Origin: Huiozyma naganishii CBS 8797
Taxonomy: Eukaryota; Ascomycota; Saccharomycetes; Saccharomycetales; Saccharomycetaceae
Direction of reading: 5' to 3'
Length of the DNA: 64,000 nt
NCBI RefSeq assembly: GCF_000348985.1
Contig: NC_035923.1
Location: 186,001 to 250,000, forward strand
The notes under the pieces were generated by a model. It saw nothing but the letters and a program-made list of their open reading frames with translations, was not told where the DNA came from and did not search any database. The position numbers and the translations under genes are program-made. This document shows, piece after piece, positions 30,662-39,739 of this stretch; positions within the stretch are counted from its first letter, which is position 1, and each line of letters begins with the position of its first letter.

Positions 30662-33280
30662 TCAAGTTTGAAAACTGGTTTTTGCATTTTTCATGGTCTC
30701 GTTCCCGCTCTCTAGCCGGCTGACGTCTTGTTCAAGAGCTTTCATGTTTAGTTCGAGTTCGTTGACCTCCATGATCATCCGTTCTATTCTTTCAGTACGT
30801 TCGCGGTCCTTGCGAGGGATGTACTCTGCCTTGAAGTCTTCGACAATCGAGTTATTTTGCAAGACCTCCTTTTGGAGCTTGCCATTTCTCGTTTCGAGTT
30901 TATCCTTCTTTCCCAGTAGAAGTTGGTATTCGCTTCTGAGCTTGGCCTCTTGCTCAACAAGCTCATCGTAGTTCTGTTTGCTGGTTTCTTCCAGTTTGCT
31001 ATAATCCAACTCCTTTTTCAAATGGCAATCTTTCCTCTTCAAATACTCATCCTCCAAATCCATTTCCTGTTTCGTGTACACCTCCATTTGCGCTTCCAAA
31101 GTCGCAATGGCAGTTTCATTCTGTGAGATGGTCACTTTCAAGTTCTCAGCTCTGGACGTATTTTTTTCGTCATTGGATTCGTGTTGCTTGATCTTCCCCT
31201 TGAAATGGCCGATCTCCTGCCTTAGAGACGCCAACTTCTTGCTAATCTCCTTCTTAGTCTTCTTCAATTTGGCTCTCTCCTCTGACAGATTCGCATTGGT
31301 AGTCAGCACAGAATGCTTCAAAGTCAGTAATGGTGATAAAAATTTCCGGTGATAGTACGATGGGAACCCGAAGTCCATTTTCACAAACCCATCAGACTCA
31401 TTTTCAGCGGCACCAACTTTATACTTACCCTTCCCGATGCTGTTGGTTCTGACTATCAGGTCAGCAATCAAATAATCGTGACTGTGGTTAAGTCTATTTA
31501 TGAACTGGATATCGTAGGAGCACGAGGGCACCAATCCGCTGACAATGACGTACTCCTCACCTACGTGCTCCATCACAAGAGCACAGGACACCTCCGACCA
31601 GATGAGTCCGTTTACTAAAACGATGAGCTCACCATCGAACAGGTTCTCAATGTGGAATGTGAGCGAGTGGGTCCCAATCTCAATGATGCAAACTTTGTAG
31701 TCATTTTCACCTCTGTTGAAAATATTACTATTTGTATTGACCAAGTTTAGTTGGTTATAATCGTTGGCTTTACTTTGCGCAATTAGTGCCATTGATTTTG
31801 ACGCAGAATTAGTGAATACACTCTCTGTGACACCGTTGGATTCCATGGAGTAAAGTTCAGAGTCCACTGTGGGGTCCGGGATCACGTTGTTTGTGGTGCT
31901 CTTGACGTATCTTTTTTCGAAATTTGTAGTTTTCAAAGTCACCACCATCGACCACAACGGTGGGATCAGATATTTGCTTTTCCCTCTGAACAAGTCACGA
32001 ATGAAGTTTTCGATATTGGTCATGACTGTGATATCCGTGGTCAACTTGCTCGTCTTGTCCAATTGGGACAAATCGACGGTCAAATCATGCAGCTGGTTCA
32101 AATACGAGGAAGTGGGCAATGTATCTACGTTTTGGGTATCGTTCATTGTCAACGGTTGCGCAGTGTTCGAGGCGGATTTCAAGTCGTTGTCTGGGAGGGG
32201 CACTAAAGGTGAGTACGATTTCACGTTTCTGACCATTTTGGAGAAATAGGGGACCGCTATGCTGGGTTGGGTCGAGTACGTGATCCCAGAGATATCTGCT
32301 GAAGAATCAGATGGGGATGTGAAGGGTGATGGTTTTGCACTTTGTTTAGGTGTTGGTGAGCTGCTATCGCTGTAGTGATTACCGGAAGAATCTTTAACGT
32401 CATTTTCAGAGGCTTTCAAATCTTTTTGTTCGCCAAAGTTTAATAGTGGGAAAGTGAATTTTGGTGGTGGGTTTAGTAGCGTATATTTTTTCCCGTTGGG
32501 ACTAAACGTATTTTTACTAAACTGGAAGAATACGACATGGAAGGAGAGATAGAACCTGATACCACGAATGTAGCGCGCGTATTTCGAAAACAGATGATAC
32601 TCAAGGGTCTTCATTGTATCTGTGACATTCAACCAGATCAAGCACAAAGTACGCATATTCCTTTCCAAGTTTGTACCTGGATGAAACGAAAGAGGTGAGA
32701 TCATGGGGACCACTTTACGTGATATATTCATTGACACGGCGTACAGTACTGTACATGCTGTAGCGTAACTCAAGCACTCTACTGGGTCATTGATCAGGAA
32801 GGATGCCACTATGGCCATTGCCAATGTTTCTATTGGGCTTACAAAATAGTCTGACCCGTACTTCCTAATCACTGTGGCACCAACGATCTCCACCGCTAAG
32901 AGAGTTATCAATGAATGGAAATTTCTTGAATTTTCAGTTGAGCATTTCAGCTTACCGTAGTTACAGATATCTTTGGCGCTGCCAATACTCTTGGACAAAG
33001 ATTTTGTTCTTCTCTTTGCGTGCAACTTTGAATTCGAGCTGTTAGTAGTCAGTGGTTTTCTAGAGTGAGTTGCTTCACTTATGCATGGAGAGGGACTCTT
33101 TGACAAGAACAGGACAATGAAGCAGTGTGCCAAGAAGTTCTTGAACCTTGTAGCGACGACGAAGGACGCAAGGAGACATAATGAGAAGAAATGGTTGAAG
33201 CTTAGGAATACGATAAGCAGGGCCAGTGTGTCCTTAAACCTATGAGTTCTCGCGAAATGTATTGGCTGGTGATCTGTCAT
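30662..33280 (-). CDS. NNF2: Nnf2-like membrane protein with C-terminal coiled coil
   Basis: The first ATG, at 33280 (MTDHQPIHFARTHRFKD), gives 872 residues (about 936 in S. cerevisiae). The N-terminus holds two hydrophobic stretches (LALLIVFLSFNHFFSLCLLASFVV and following), and further ones near residues 150-200 suggest an integral membrane protein. A Ser/Pro-rich middle follows, then a well-formed Ig-like or NMDA-type segment around KVCIIEIGTHSLTFHIENLF, and a long Lys/Glu-rich coiled coil from about 660 to the end. The identification rests mainly on position between UTP22 and PIL1 (YGR089W) and on this architecture. Function is poorly known: the yeast protein was linked to the RNA polymerase subunit Rpb8. 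Confidence 0.7.
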   Translation of the reverse strand: MTDHQPIHFARTHRFKDTLALLIVFLSFNHFFSLCLLASFVVATRFKNFLAHCFIVLFLSKSPSPCISEATHSRKPLTTNSSNSKLHAKRRTKSLSKSIGSAKDICNYGKLKCSTENSRNFHSLITLLAVEIVGATVIRKYGSDYFVSPIETLAMAIVASFLINDPVECLSYATACTVLYAVSMNISRKVVPMISPLSFHPGTNLERNMRTLCLIWLNVTDTMKTLEYHLFSKYARYIRGIRFYLSFHVVFFQFSKNTFSPNGKKYTLLNPPPKFTFPLLNFGEQKDLKASENDVKDSSGNHYSDSSSPTPKQSAKPSPFTSPSDSSADISGITYSTQPSIAVPYFSKMVRNVKSYSPLVPLPDNDLKSASNTAQPLTMNDTQNVDTLPTSSYLNQLHDLTVDLSQLDKTSKLTTDITVMTNIENFIRDLFRGKSKYLIPPLWSMVVTLKTTNFEKRYVKSTTNNVIPDPTVDSELYSMESNGVTESVFTNSASKSMALIAQSKANDYNQLNLVNTNSNIFNRGENDYKVCIIEIGTHSLTFHIENLFDGELIVLVNGLIWSEVSCALVMEHVGEEYVIVSGLVPSCSYDIQFINRLNHSHDYLIADLIVRTNSIGKGKYKVGAAENESDGFVKMDFGFPSYYHRKFLSPLLTLKHSVLTTNANLSEERAKLKKTKKEISKKLASLRQEIGHFKGKIKQHESNDEKNTSRAENLKVTISQNETAIATLEAQMEVYTKQEMDLEDEYLKRKDCHLKKELDYSKLEETSKQNYDELVEQEAKLRSEYQLLLGKKDKLETRNGKLQKEVLQNNSIVEDFKAEYIPRKDRERTERIERMIMEVNELELNMKALEQDVSRLESGNETMKNAKTSFQT

Positions 33281-33466
33281 CAGTGAGGGAAAGAAAGAGA
33301 GAGACACTGTACCCACGCCACTGTATCAAACACGCCGGTCTATACAGACTGTCTGTCCTTGTTGATTCACCCACAATTGTTCTTCAGCCTCTTGCAACAT
33401 AATAGGAACTATTAAACAGACGCTGACTGAGAGTCGCCTACTGTCACGAACTCAAATTTGAATATC

Positions 33467-33502
33467 TTCTCGTTTCTTTCCCAACCGAGAAAGAAACGAG
33501 AA
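33467..33502. repeat. 14-base perfect inverted repeat
   Basis: TTCTCGTTTCTTTC (33467-33480), loop CCAACCGA, then GAAAGAAACGAGAA (33489-33502). It lies about 190 bases upstream of NNF2 and would form a stable cruciform or RNA hairpin. Confidence 0.85.
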
Positions 33503-33548
33503 AATACGAAAACAAACCAAAATTTGGAGCACGTGACGGGACAGAGAT

Positions 33549-33680
33549 ATGGCAGCTATAGAAGAGGAAGGAAGGACTGGGCGGCTAAAGGAGCAGTTTC
33601 CCGCGCTCTCGCCGCAGTGTACCTGGCGGAAGTTGCAAGAGAAGCTGAAGACGCGGTACTCACCAGACCCATTGCAGTAG
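33549..33680 (+). other. Unassigned 43-codon open frame, possibly the start of a decayed gene
   Basis: ATG at 33549, 17 bases after a CACGTGAC motif, encodes MAAIEEEGRTGRLKEQ and on to KTRYSPDPLQ, then TAG at 33678. The same frame stays protein-like after the TAG (YGWAALPAGVYKTQDR), and a neighbouring frame then carries IAYAEWEKSREVAG. I do not recognise the protein. It could be a real short protein, a broken gene, or chance in GC-rich DNA. Confidence 0.3.
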
Positions 33681-33909
33681 TACGGGTGGGCGGCTCTCCC
33701 AGCGGGAGTGTACAAGACGCAAGATCGCATACGCGGAGTGGGAGAAGAGCAGGGAAGTCGCCGGGACGTCAAACGCCGCTACCGCCCCGTCCACAGCAGC
33801 CCCCCGCCGACCTGTTACCCCGCGCTGTCCCTCTTTGGAAGGCAACCTCCCCTGCGGCCCAGACGGGTAATCGAGGGGCCAGTGAGGGGCAGCGGGGCGT
33901 GTTGTGGCG

Positions 33910-34008
33910 TTTCCCCTTTGGGACATCCGCAGCGTGCACCCGGGTAACGCCCCAGGGAAATAGGGGGCAGTTCCTCTGCTGTGCGGGGCGTGCTTCCCAA
34001 AGGGGAAA
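33910..34008. repeat. Spaced 14-base inverted repeat in the PIL1 promoter
   Basis: TTTCCCCTTTGGGA at 33910-33923 and its exact complement TCCCAAAGGGGAAA at 33995-34008. Each arm contains a stress-response element core. GCGGGGCGTG is also directly repeated at 33892-33901 and 33983-33992. Confidence 0.8.
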
Positions 34009-34135
34009 TCTCTGCTGCCCCGTTTCTGATTGGAGGAGGCCTCGCGCGTCGTCGCAAGCAGAATTTCCTGTTTCGGACAGTCGCCGTTTCGGTCTCTTTT
34101 TCCTGCGCCCGTCGAACACGACGATTTCGTTACGC

Positions 34136-34272
34136 ATATATATATATATATATATATATGTAAGCGTGTCGTCGAGTAGTTTGGTTGGTCGAGGCGGCGG
34201 GTACGTAACGGTACGGGTACGGTCGGTACGTACTACTACATACTACACACACAACACACACACACACACACA
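34136..34272 (+). repeat. TA and CA microsatellites in front of PIL1
   Basis: An uninterrupted (TA)n run of about 24 bases starts at 34136. A CA repeat with one interruption runs from about 34244 to the base before the PIL1 ATG, so it probably lies in the 5' leader. Confidence 0.85.
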
Positions 34273-35265
34273 ATGCACAGAACATACTCTTTGAGAAACG
34301 CTAGGGCGCCGACTGCCTCGCAGTTGCAGAGCCCCCCTCCGCCACCTGCCTCGACAAGGGGCAAGTTCTTCGGGAAAGGGGGGATCGCGTACGCGATCAG
34401 AAGGAACGGTGCCGGTGCGTTCGGCCCAGATATGGCGAGGAAGCTGTCGCAGTTCGTCAAGATGGAGAAGAACGTGCTGCGGTCGATGGAGATTGTCGCT
34501 AACGAGAGGAGGGACGCCGCTAAGCAGCTGTCGCTGTGGGGGTTGGAGAACGACGACGACGTCTCGGATATCACGGATAAATTGGGGGTGCTTATCTACG
34601 AGATCAGTGAGCTGGACGACCAGTTCATCGACCGCTACGACCAGTACCGTTTGACCATGAAATCTGTTAGAGATATCGAGGCCTCGGTGCACCCATCGAA
34701 GGAGCGGAAGTACAAGATTGACGATAAGATTGCGTTCCTCAAGTACAAGGACCCACAGTCCCCAAAGATTGAAATCTTGGAACAAGAGTTGGTTAGAGCG
34801 GAGGCTGAGTGTCTTGTTGCAGAGGCACAACTGTCCAACATCACAAGGTCCAAATTGAGAGCCGCATTCACTTACCAGTTCGATTCCATGATCGAACACG
34901 CGGAGAAAGTCGCACTGATTGCAGGGTACGGGAGAGCGTTGCTAGAATTGCTAGACGACTCTCCAGTGACCCCGGGTGAGACAAGACACGCTTACGACGG
35001 GTACGACGCCTCAAAGCAGATCATCATCGATGCTGAAGCCGCGTTAAACGAATGGACCCTCGACTCAGCGCAAGTTAAACCAACTTTGAGCTTCAGACAG
35101 GACTACGACGATTACGAGGACGAGGAGGAACCTGAGATCGAGGAGGTCGAAGAGGAGGAACACCCGGACCACGAACAATGGGTTCAAGAAGAGGAGGCTC
35201 CAGCTGAAGAACATCAAGAGCAGGAGGAACCACAGCAGGAAGAACGCGAAGTGGTTGCTGCCTGA
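34273..35265 (+). CDS. PIL1: Eisosome BAR-domain protein Pil1
   Basis: Core eisosome protein that forms half-pipe scaffolds under plasma-membrane furrows (MCC domains) and is controlled by sphingolipid-dependent Pkh kinases. 330 residues (339 in S. cerevisiae). The amphipathic N-terminus MHRTYSLRNARAPTASQLQ, the PPPPP run, the BAR helices (WGLENDDDVSDITDKLGVLI, DDQFIDRYDQYRLT, NITRSKLRAAF) and the C-terminal Glu-rich tail are present. ALNEWTLDSAQVKPTLSF is Pil1-like rather than Lsp1-like, and the locus matches YGR086C. The promoter holds Reb1 sites and many stress elements. Confidence 0.93.
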   Translation: MHRTYSLRNARAPTASQLQSPPPPPASTRGKFFGKGGIAYAIRRNGAGAFGPDMARKLSQFVKMEKNVLRSMEIVANERRDAAKQLSLWGLENDDDVSDITDKLGVLIYEISELDDQFIDRYDQYRLTMKSVRDIEASVHPSKERKYKIDDKIAFLKYKDPQSPKIEILEQELVRAEAECLVAEAQLSNITRSKLRAAFTYQFDSMIEHAEKVALIAGYGRALLELLDDSPVTPGETRHAYDGYDASKQIIIDAEAALNEWTLDSAQVKPTLSFRQDYDDYEDEEEPEIEEVEEEEHPDHEQWVQEEEAPAEEHQEQEEPQQEEREVVAA

Positions 35266-35476
35266 TCAATACGTACGTGTGTATAATAACGGTTGAAGTA
35301 CGTTTCCCCCATTGTTAATTGTATCTATTCGATGCACTACTCATCGACTTCTTTGTATCTCTCCCAAAAATATATATAAAAAAGATGAACTTTTGCGAAA
35401 TACATCGAAACGTACAGATAGAACAGAAACCTTCAAACACAAACAGTCCACCTCGATTGTGTACCGTTCTTTGGGA

Positions 35477-36505
35477 ATGCTGCATATAAGACAATCACTA
35501 TTCAAGACTGGGTCAGCTGGGAGGTTAAGGATACGGCTGCAATGGCGGAGCGAATCGACTGGCCGCACGACTCCGAAACAGCAGTTGGCCGACTACTTCG
35601 AATACTATATGACGCCGATCGCGCAGAGACCGTTCATTTACAGGCCTAGAAACGCCAATATCTTGCTGACCATGGATATCAAGGACCCAAAGACGAATCT
35701 GCCCGTGAAGCCGCGTGCACCCATAAAGCCGATCGCGAAGTCCGTGTTGAACGAATACATCAAGTCAGCGACGGAGAAGGGCGAACTGTTTGAGTGGTTT
35801 AAGAACTGGACAAAAGTTTCCGTACGGAAACGTCATCTGTGGAACTACCTCGACGCAAAACATATACAGAACGCCCTGGTCCACTCGTTCTTTGAGACCG
35901 GGGACTACTGCAGGATCGTTGGGTTTTTCTACACGAAGAGGGGCTCCCTCGTGAATTCGGGGAACGTCGGTGCATACAACGTGGAGGAGTTCTTCAACAC
36001 TCTCGTGATGTGTAACCTCCACAGACAGCGGGTCAAGGGGTTCAATGAGCCAGAGAGAGCAGCGAAGAAGTTGAAAGTAGCGTGGGGGGTGGTGACACAG
36101 AGGGAGAACAAGTCAGGGCTCGCAGATTTGCTCGTACAGTGCATGGCCAAGGAACAGAATTTCAAACCATCGCTGAGGGCGTTTGTCCGCAAAGAAGTAC
36201 TAGAACTCCCCACTAGTGCATCCCTCAGCGACTCCGAGGAATTGAAACAGTTTGTCGCTGCCAACGAAAACACGTATTTGATTTGCAGGACACTCTTGGA
36301 CTACGGTTCAGATACAATAACTGGCGGTAACCTCGACACTTTGAAAAGATTCGTCACCGAGTACCAACAAGCCTCTCAAAAGTTTAACCTCTCAGACAAG
36401 TACGACGCGTACGTAAAGGCTCTCGAACAATTGTACCCGAAGTCCGAACAGTCGCCTGCGCAAACGGAGACGACCACAGATGAGCCAGCACAACCGAGCG
36501 AATAA
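35477..36505 (+). CDS. MRP13: Mitochondrial small-subunit ribosomal protein Mrp13 (mS44)
   Basis: The frame opens upstream, but the ATG at 35477 (MLHIRQSLFKTGSAGRLRIR) gives a typical presequence rich in Arg, Ser and Leu without acids. The protein is 342 residues against about 339. Conserved blocks include YYMTPIAQRPFIYRPRNANIL, LWNYLDAKHIQNALVHSFFE and KRGSLVNSGNVGAYNVEEFFNTL. It follows PIL1 after only 211 bases. S. cerevisiae has RPL11B between the two, so that gene is absent here. The C-terminal tail is low-complexity, rich in Thr, Glu and Pro. Confidence 0.9.
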   Translation: MLHIRQSLFKTGSAGRLRIRLQWRSESTGRTTPKQQLADYFEYYMTPIAQRPFIYRPRNANILLTMDIKDPKTNLPVKPRAPIKPIAKSVLNEYIKSATEKGELFEWFKNWTKVSVRKRHLWNYLDAKHIQNALVHSFFETGDYCRIVGFFYTKRGSLVNSGNVGAYNVEEFFNTLVMCNLHRQRVKGFNEPERAAKKLKVAWGVVTQRENKSGLADLLVQCMAKEQNFKPSLRAFVRKEVLELPTSASLSDSEELKQFVAANENTYLICRTLLDYGSDTITGGNLDTLKRFVTEYQQASQKFNLSDKYDAYVKALEQLYPKSEQSPAQTETTTDEPAQPSE

Positions 36506-36914
36506 GTCAACGGGGATTGACAGCAATTAGTTAGAACTTGTATATAGAACTCACCACATCAAGAACCTTTAGGCCCATCTACAACCAAAGCACCCACTTA
36601 TTTCTCTTTTTTTGGGAGTCTTCGTTCAAAAAAAAGAGTAACGTGCTGCAAACCATGCACCGTCCTTAAACTACTTCTGCACCCATCAGGTACATGCCCA
36701 ACTTGACGGTCCCAACTGGTACCATCACCTCACTGACACCAAAAACAAGCGATTACCCGGATCTCGTGAAGTTTTGATCACTCGAGAAAAAATAAGAATG
36801 GCACTGAAAAGTCGATGCTTCACGGCGAAGAGAGAGTGAAAAAGTGAGAATGCGTTTGTACTAGTGGCTGCTTATATAAGAAGGAAGCTCAATTGCGCAT
36901 ACATACACTCAGCG
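36506..36914. promoter_or_regulatory. MRP13-GCD2 intergenic region with a Reb1 site
   Basis: 409 bases. TTACCCG at 36753-36759 is an exact Reb1 core about 155 bases upstream of the GCD2 start, a usual distance for a nucleosome-free promoter. ATCACTCGAG and a TATATAAG tract follow. Nothing coding is visible. Confidence 0.55.
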
Positions 36915-38828
36915 ATGAGCAACGAGAAGGACGTTAAAGTAGAAGATCAAAACTCTGGCAGTGCCGCGCAACCGGCTGCGGAAACTGCCTCTTCTGAGAA
37001 AAAACTGTCTAATAAAGAGTTGAAAGAGTTGAAGAAGCGGGAAAAGGCTGCCAAGAGGTCTGCTCAGAAGCAGGCAAGCGGTATCACAATAGAACAGCAA
37101 CAGTTGCAAGCACAGGCGAAAAGAGAAAAGAAAAAGCAGCAGCAGCACCGCGAGGAGCAGAAGAGGGAAGCCAAACTGAAAAAGATCCAGAATGAGCTCA
37201 ATCCTAGCCGTAAGGCAAAGAAGACAACTCTTTTTAGTCACTTGGAGACCACAGAGGAGAGAAGGGCGTCCATCCTTGCGATCAGCAGTGCCGTCACATC
37301 ACCTGTTGCATCTAGAATTACCGCTTCCGGGCTCATGATCCCCATGGTGGCCAGCGTCGTCTCTGGTTCTCAGGTTTATACAACTTCTTCCTTCTCCAAT
37401 TCCGGCCCAACATTAAAAAATGAGACGGCTCCGAAAGTTCAAAAATCGTCCCCTGCTGTGTCAGGGCAAGCCGTCACCGTGGCCGGGACAGCCTCAGTGC
37501 CAGATCATTCCTCGACACAAGATATTGCTAAATCGCTAGCCACTATGTCTTTGGAATCGGAAGATTTTGGTGTTGTACCAGGGATCTCTTCCATTGTTCC
37601 TCATACTTTGGAGGAATCGTTTGAGAATAGCCAGCTGGTGTCATCGGTGAAGGAACTGCTGCTGAACAAGGACTACATCCATCCAGCAATCACTCTGTTG
37701 ACCACGAATTTAGCACACTATAAGATCGTGGGTTCCATACCACGTTGCATTGCCATGTTAGAAGCATTCCAGATAGTTATCAGAGACTATCAAACTCCAA
37801 AGGGCACCACCTTGTCTAGAAACTTGACAAACTACCTTTCGCACCAAATCGATATCTTGAAGAAGGCGAGACCACTGAGTGTCACCATGGGTAACGCCAT
37901 CAGGTGGATCAAACAGGAGATCTCACACATCGACCCGTCTATCTCGGACGAAGTCGCCAAACAAGACCTCTGTGAACAGATAGCTCAATTTGCAAGAGAA
38001 AAGATCGAACTAGCAGACCAGTTGATCATTGAAAATGCATCCAACCATATTGAAAAATCAGCAACGATTGTTGTCTACGGTTCCTCTAAGGTGATCTCCG
38101 ATTTGATACTACACAACACACTCCAGTTGCAAAAAAACATCAAAGTCATTGTGGTAGATTCAAGACCCTTGTTTGAGGGTAGGAGTATGGCCAACATGCT
38201 GCGGAGGAAAGGCGTCGACGTGATGTACTCTCTGATCACCAGTTTGGACGCCGTCTTCGACATGGGCGTAGACTACGTTTTCTTGGGTGCGCACTCGATT
38301 CTATCGAACGGGTTCTTGTATTCGAGGGTCGGCACTGCAATGATCGCAATGAGCGCCAAGAGAAGAAACATTCCAGTGCTCGTGTGTTGTGAGTCTTTGA
38401 AATTCTCACAACGAGTTCAACTGGACAGTGTTACGTTCAACGAGCTGGCGGATCCAAACGACTTGGTGTCCATCGACTATGACAATCCACTAGAGAGACG
38501 CGGTAACACAGGTACACTTTTGAAGCAGTTTTTAAAAGAGCGGGAAACGGGCAGGAAGAAGCAAGAGAGCGAAAACAAAATCAAGGGCAAAGCCTCCGTT
38601 TCATCGTCCAATAATCGGAACAAGGTCAACGGCGCCTCTGCACCAAGCGAAGGTGGTGAGGAGAAAAACATCTTAGACAGCTGGCATGGCCTGAAGTCAT
38701 TGAATATTGTCAATATCCTCTATGACTTGACCCCTCCAGAATACATCAAGAAGGTTATCACTGAATTCGGTGCTCTACCACCATCTTCTGTGCCTGTCAT
38801 CCTGAGAGAATATAAAGGGTCAACGTAA
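36915..38828 (+). CDS. GCD2: Translation initiation factor eIF2B delta subunit Gcd2
   Basis: Regulatory subunit of eIF2B, the nucleotide exchange factor for eIF2, that senses phosphorylated eIF2alpha and so controls GCN4 translation. The frame is open further upstream, but the ATG at 36915 (MSNEKDVKVEDQ) matches the family and gives 637 residues (651 in S. cerevisiae). A Lys/Gln-rich N-terminal third (KLSNKELKELKKREKAAKR) precedes the eIF2B alpha/beta/delta fold from about residue 250. That fold contains HYKIVGSIPRCIAMLEAF, TLSRNLTNYLSHQIDILKKA and VVVDSRPLFEGR, and ends TPPEYIKKVITEFGALPPSS. Order MRP13-GCD2-TOM20 is that of YGR084C-YGR082W. Confidence 0.96.
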   Translation: MSNEKDVKVEDQNSGSAAQPAAETASSEKKLSNKELKELKKREKAAKRSAQKQASGITIEQQQLQAQAKREKKKQQQHREEQKREAKLKKIQNELNPSRKAKKTTLFSHLETTEERRASILAISSAVTSPVASRITASGLMIPMVASVVSGSQVYTTSSFSNSGPTLKNETAPKVQKSSPAVSGQAVTVAGTASVPDHSSTQDIAKSLATMSLESEDFGVVPGISSIVPHTLEESFENSQLVSSVKELLLNKDYIHPAITLLTTNLAHYKIVGSIPRCIAMLEAFQIVIRDYQTPKGTTLSRNLTNYLSHQIDILKKARPLSVTMGNAIRWIKQEISHIDPSISDEVAKQDLCEQIAQFAREKIELADQLIIENASNHIEKSATIVVYGSSKVISDLILHNTLQLQKNIKVIVVDSRPLFEGRSMANMLRRKGVDVMYSLITSLDAVFDMGVDYVFLGAHSILSNGFLYSRVGTAMIAMSAKRRNIPVLVCCESLKFSQRVQLDSVTFNELADPNDLVSIDYDNPLERRGNTGTLLKQFLKERETGRKKQESENKIKGKASVSSSNNRNKVNGASAPSEGGEEKNILDSWHGLKSLNIVNILYDLTPPEYIKKVITEFGALPPSSVPVILREYKGST

Positions 38829-38985
38829 GCATCCGTTTCAATGTGATTGATAGAATTATACACATGCAACATGTGTCGTGGCGAGAGTGTAAGACTGGGC
38901 ACCCAGTGACGGAAAGAGAGAACGTTAGTTAATGATATAGGAAACAGTAATAGAAGACAATATATACAAGAAGACATTAATGCAC

Positions 38986-39540
38986 TCATTCAACATCGGA
39001 GACTTTCCCCACCAATTCCTGTTCGTCACTGCTTTGTAGATTGCTGGCACCTTTCAGGAAAGTGGACATATTGGCCGGCGGCAGAACAGCTACCATCAAG
39101 ATGATATTCTCGTACACAGCTTCTGGGATGGTCCTTTGGTATATCCCCAAAAGATCTGCAGGGTTGGGATAGACCGTCAGAGCTTTGTAAAACTTGAAGG
39201 CAGCCTCCTTTTCTTTGTCAGGAACGTTCGTCAACGCCTCCCCTTGTTCCACGCTACTTGTGAAGGTGGACTCCCTCACGGCAGGGTCAGTTGGGATCGG
39301 ATCCTTGGCAATCTGGTTGGTCAAGAATAGAGTTAAGTCCGTGATTTTGGCCTTCTTCTGGTCCTCCTCGTCCTGTTTCTTCTGCTTCTCTTGCAACTTC
39401 GCCCTCTTGGTCAGTTGCTTCCTGAAATTTGGATTCGTTCTTCTTTGATAGTCGAAGTAAGCAGCGTAGGCAAGCATGGAAAGCGTGGCAACAGCACCCG
39501 TCAAGGAGACGCTGCGGGGCATAATCGATGATTGTGACAT
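38986..39540 (-). CDS. TOM20: Tom20, mitochondrial presequence receptor
   Basis: Outer-membrane import receptor of the TOM complex. 184 residues. A single N-terminal transmembrane segment (LTGAVATLSMLAYAAYFDY, about residues 13-31) is followed by a Lys/Arg-rich linker with RKQLTKRAKLQEKQKKQDEEDQKKA. The TPR-like cytosolic receptor domain contains EAAFKFYKALTVYPNPADLLGIYQ and PEAVYENIILMVA, the presequence-binding groove of the family. It is divergent from SLX9 with 199 bases between the starts, as YGR082W-YGR081C. Confidence 0.95.
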   Translation of the reverse strand: MSQSSIMPRSVSLTGAVATLSMLAYAAYFDYQRRTNPNFRKQLTKRAKLQEKQKKQDEEDQKKAKITDLTLFLTNQIAKDPIPTDPAVRESTFTSSVEQGEALTNVPDKEKEAAFKFYKALTVYPNPADLLGIYQRTIPEAVYENIILMVAVLPPANMSTFLKGASNLQSSDEQELVGKVSDVE

Positions 39541-39625
39541 GGTTTGTTTGGTTATTCTCCTAGATTACCTACGACTTGGGTACCACTATCGGGGCGCTCT
39601 TACAATGAAGAGGAATTATTTTGGT

Positions 39626-39678
39626 AAAATTTTTCAGAGTGTCAACACTAGAAGAGGACGTCCCATGAAGGTCATCGC
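39626..39678 (+). promoter_or_regulatory. RRPE plus PAC-like element upstream of SLX9
   Basis: AAAATTTTTCA at 39626-39636 is a full RRPE match. GTCATCGC at 39671-39678 is one base off the PAC complement CTCATCGC. They fit coordinated control of the ribosome-biogenesis gene SLX9 just downstream. Confidence 0.6.
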
Positions 39679-39739
39679 TAGGTGGGAAATGGCACAGTGT
39701 TGGAGATTGTAGCGTATTGAACCTGTGCAACGTCGGACC

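Larger units (their letters stand above)
33281..34272. promoter_or_regulatory. Long NNF2-PIL1 intergenic region with Reb1 sites and a STRE cluster
   Basis: 992 bases, where S. cerevisiae has CTT1 and PDC6. Exact Reb1 cores CGGGTAA lie at 33864-33870 and 33941-33947. AGGGG/CCCCT stress elements (Msn2/4 type) recur at least six times between about 33847 and 34006. CACGTG lies near 33532. A (TA)n tract at about 34136-34159 may serve as TATA. GGTACG is repeated around 34209-34230. A CA repeat abuts the PIL1 ATG. I see no complete gene, only a 43-codon frame at 33549. Confidence 0.6.

Noticed and set aside
33458..34294. 278-codon plus-strand frame upstream of and overlapping PIL1
   Set aside because: It starts at a TTG, has low-complexity (IY and TH) repeats from the TA and CA microsatellites, and overlaps the PIL1 start. 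It is a by-product of GC-rich promoter DNA.
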